This document shows positions 63,802-64,000 of a stretch of 64,000 nucleotides of DNA, piece after piece. Positions within the stretch are counted from its first letter, which is position 1. Each line of letters begins with the position of its first letter. Position numbers and translations under genes: made by a program. Under the pieces are notes generated by a model, which made no database searches, was not told where the DNA came from, and saw only the letters and a list, made by a program, of their open reading frames with translations. Origin of the DNA: Bradyrhizobium sp. Y36 (lineage in GTDB: Bacteria > Pseudomonadota > Alphaproteobacteria > Rhizobiales > Xanthobacteraceae); the NCBI RefSeq assembly GCF_002531575.1, contig NZ_NWTI01000008.1, positions 205,370 through 269,369 of the forward strand, read 5' to 3'.

Positions 63802-63951
63802 GTCGTCCCTGCCTAGCGCGCAATTGCGCGCGGAGGCGCAGGGACCCATACCGCGTGACCTATCGGTAGGCATTGGTCGTCGTACCGGCGAGAAGGAAAC
63901 CTCCAGTCTTCGTCAAACTCCTCCCTGGGGTTATGGGTCCCTGCGTTCGCA
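63802..63951. repeat. Dispersed hairpin repeat (copy 2, interrupted)
   Basis: Same blocks as the copy at 24467-24603: GTCGTCCCTGC, GGGACCCATA, CTTCGTCAAACTCCTCCCTG, GTTATGGGTCCCTGCGTTCG. Inserted in the first stem is GCGCGCAATTGCGCGC (63816-63831), a perfect 16-bp palindrome. The right end stops at 63951, before the final GGGACGAC of the other copy. The last about 49 bases to the window edge are unrelated. Confidence 0.75.
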
Positions 63952-64000
63952 CTAGGGCATGCACAAATCTGGTTTGGCAGGAAGTTGCCGGGGGGATTCC

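Overview
The window looks like a chromosomal core region of a Bradyrhizobium-like alphaproteobacterium (Rhizobiales, Nitrobacteraceae). The grounds are high GC with codon use to match, gene families typical of that group, an isc-free SUF operon with a DUF59 member, Omp25/31-like small beta-barrels, and many short hairpin-forming intergenic repeats of the kind scattered through Bradyrhizobium chromosomes. I saw no rRNA, tRNA, CRISPR array, prophage or complete insertion sequence.

Layout. 1-9 kb: the 3' part of a giant AsmA/DUF3971 envelope protein, a chemoreceptor, DoxX, an MFS transporter and tyrS. 9.3-13 kb: anmK, then a two-gene unit of unknown purpose in which a four-helix membrane protein overlaps by 4 bp a secreted protein that I read as a DNase II family nuclease with both catalytic HxK motifs. 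13-17.4 kb: a glutathione transferase, an SMR exporter, a hydrolase, and a divergent pair of a membrane-anchored LytTR regulator and an acyltransferase. 17.4-24.4 kb: the complete Fe-S assembly operon (NifS/IscS-like desulfurase, sufB, sufC, sufD, sufS, DUF59 gene, sufA). 24.6-30 kb: a TfoX-like protein with a histone-like tail, a divergent FabA bracketed by two copies of one repeat, a diguanylate cyclase, a DEAD-box helicase and an AraC regulator. 30-32.7 kb: a secreted caspase-like protein, two tiny membrane proteins and a glycine-rich protein. 32.8-38.1 kb: an FAD monooxygenase, two intact small porins plus one porin remnant, and an SDR. 38.1-47.4 kb: parE, dedA, a PaiB-like protein coupled to a short-type argC, then a long-type argC, a methyltransferase, a MAPEG protein, phaC and a lipoprotein. 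47.6-52.1 kb: an aminotransferase, hom, glpX and a haloacid dehalogenase. 52.1-57.3 kb: a TetR regulator divergent from an RND adaptor and pump, with two perfect operator palindromes between them. 57.4-63.8 kb: a LysR regulator, a tiny protein, a Tat-exported lactonase-like MBL protein, and a GntR(FCD) regulator divergent from an enoyl-CoA hydratase, CoA-transferase and Bug solute-binding protein unit, with a duplicated operator-like palindrome between them.

How the parts work together: the SUF operon supplies Fe-S clusters and has an Irr/ICE-like motif in its upstream region. The hom, aminotransferase and argC genes are amino-acid biosynthesis, glpX is Calvin cycle or gluconeogenesis, and phaC is carbon storage. 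The TetR-RND and GntR-catabolic modules are self-contained regulated units. The most unusual items are the DNase II unit, the FabA paralogue with proline in place of the oxyanion glycine, and the small genes and operators that standard annotation tends to miss.
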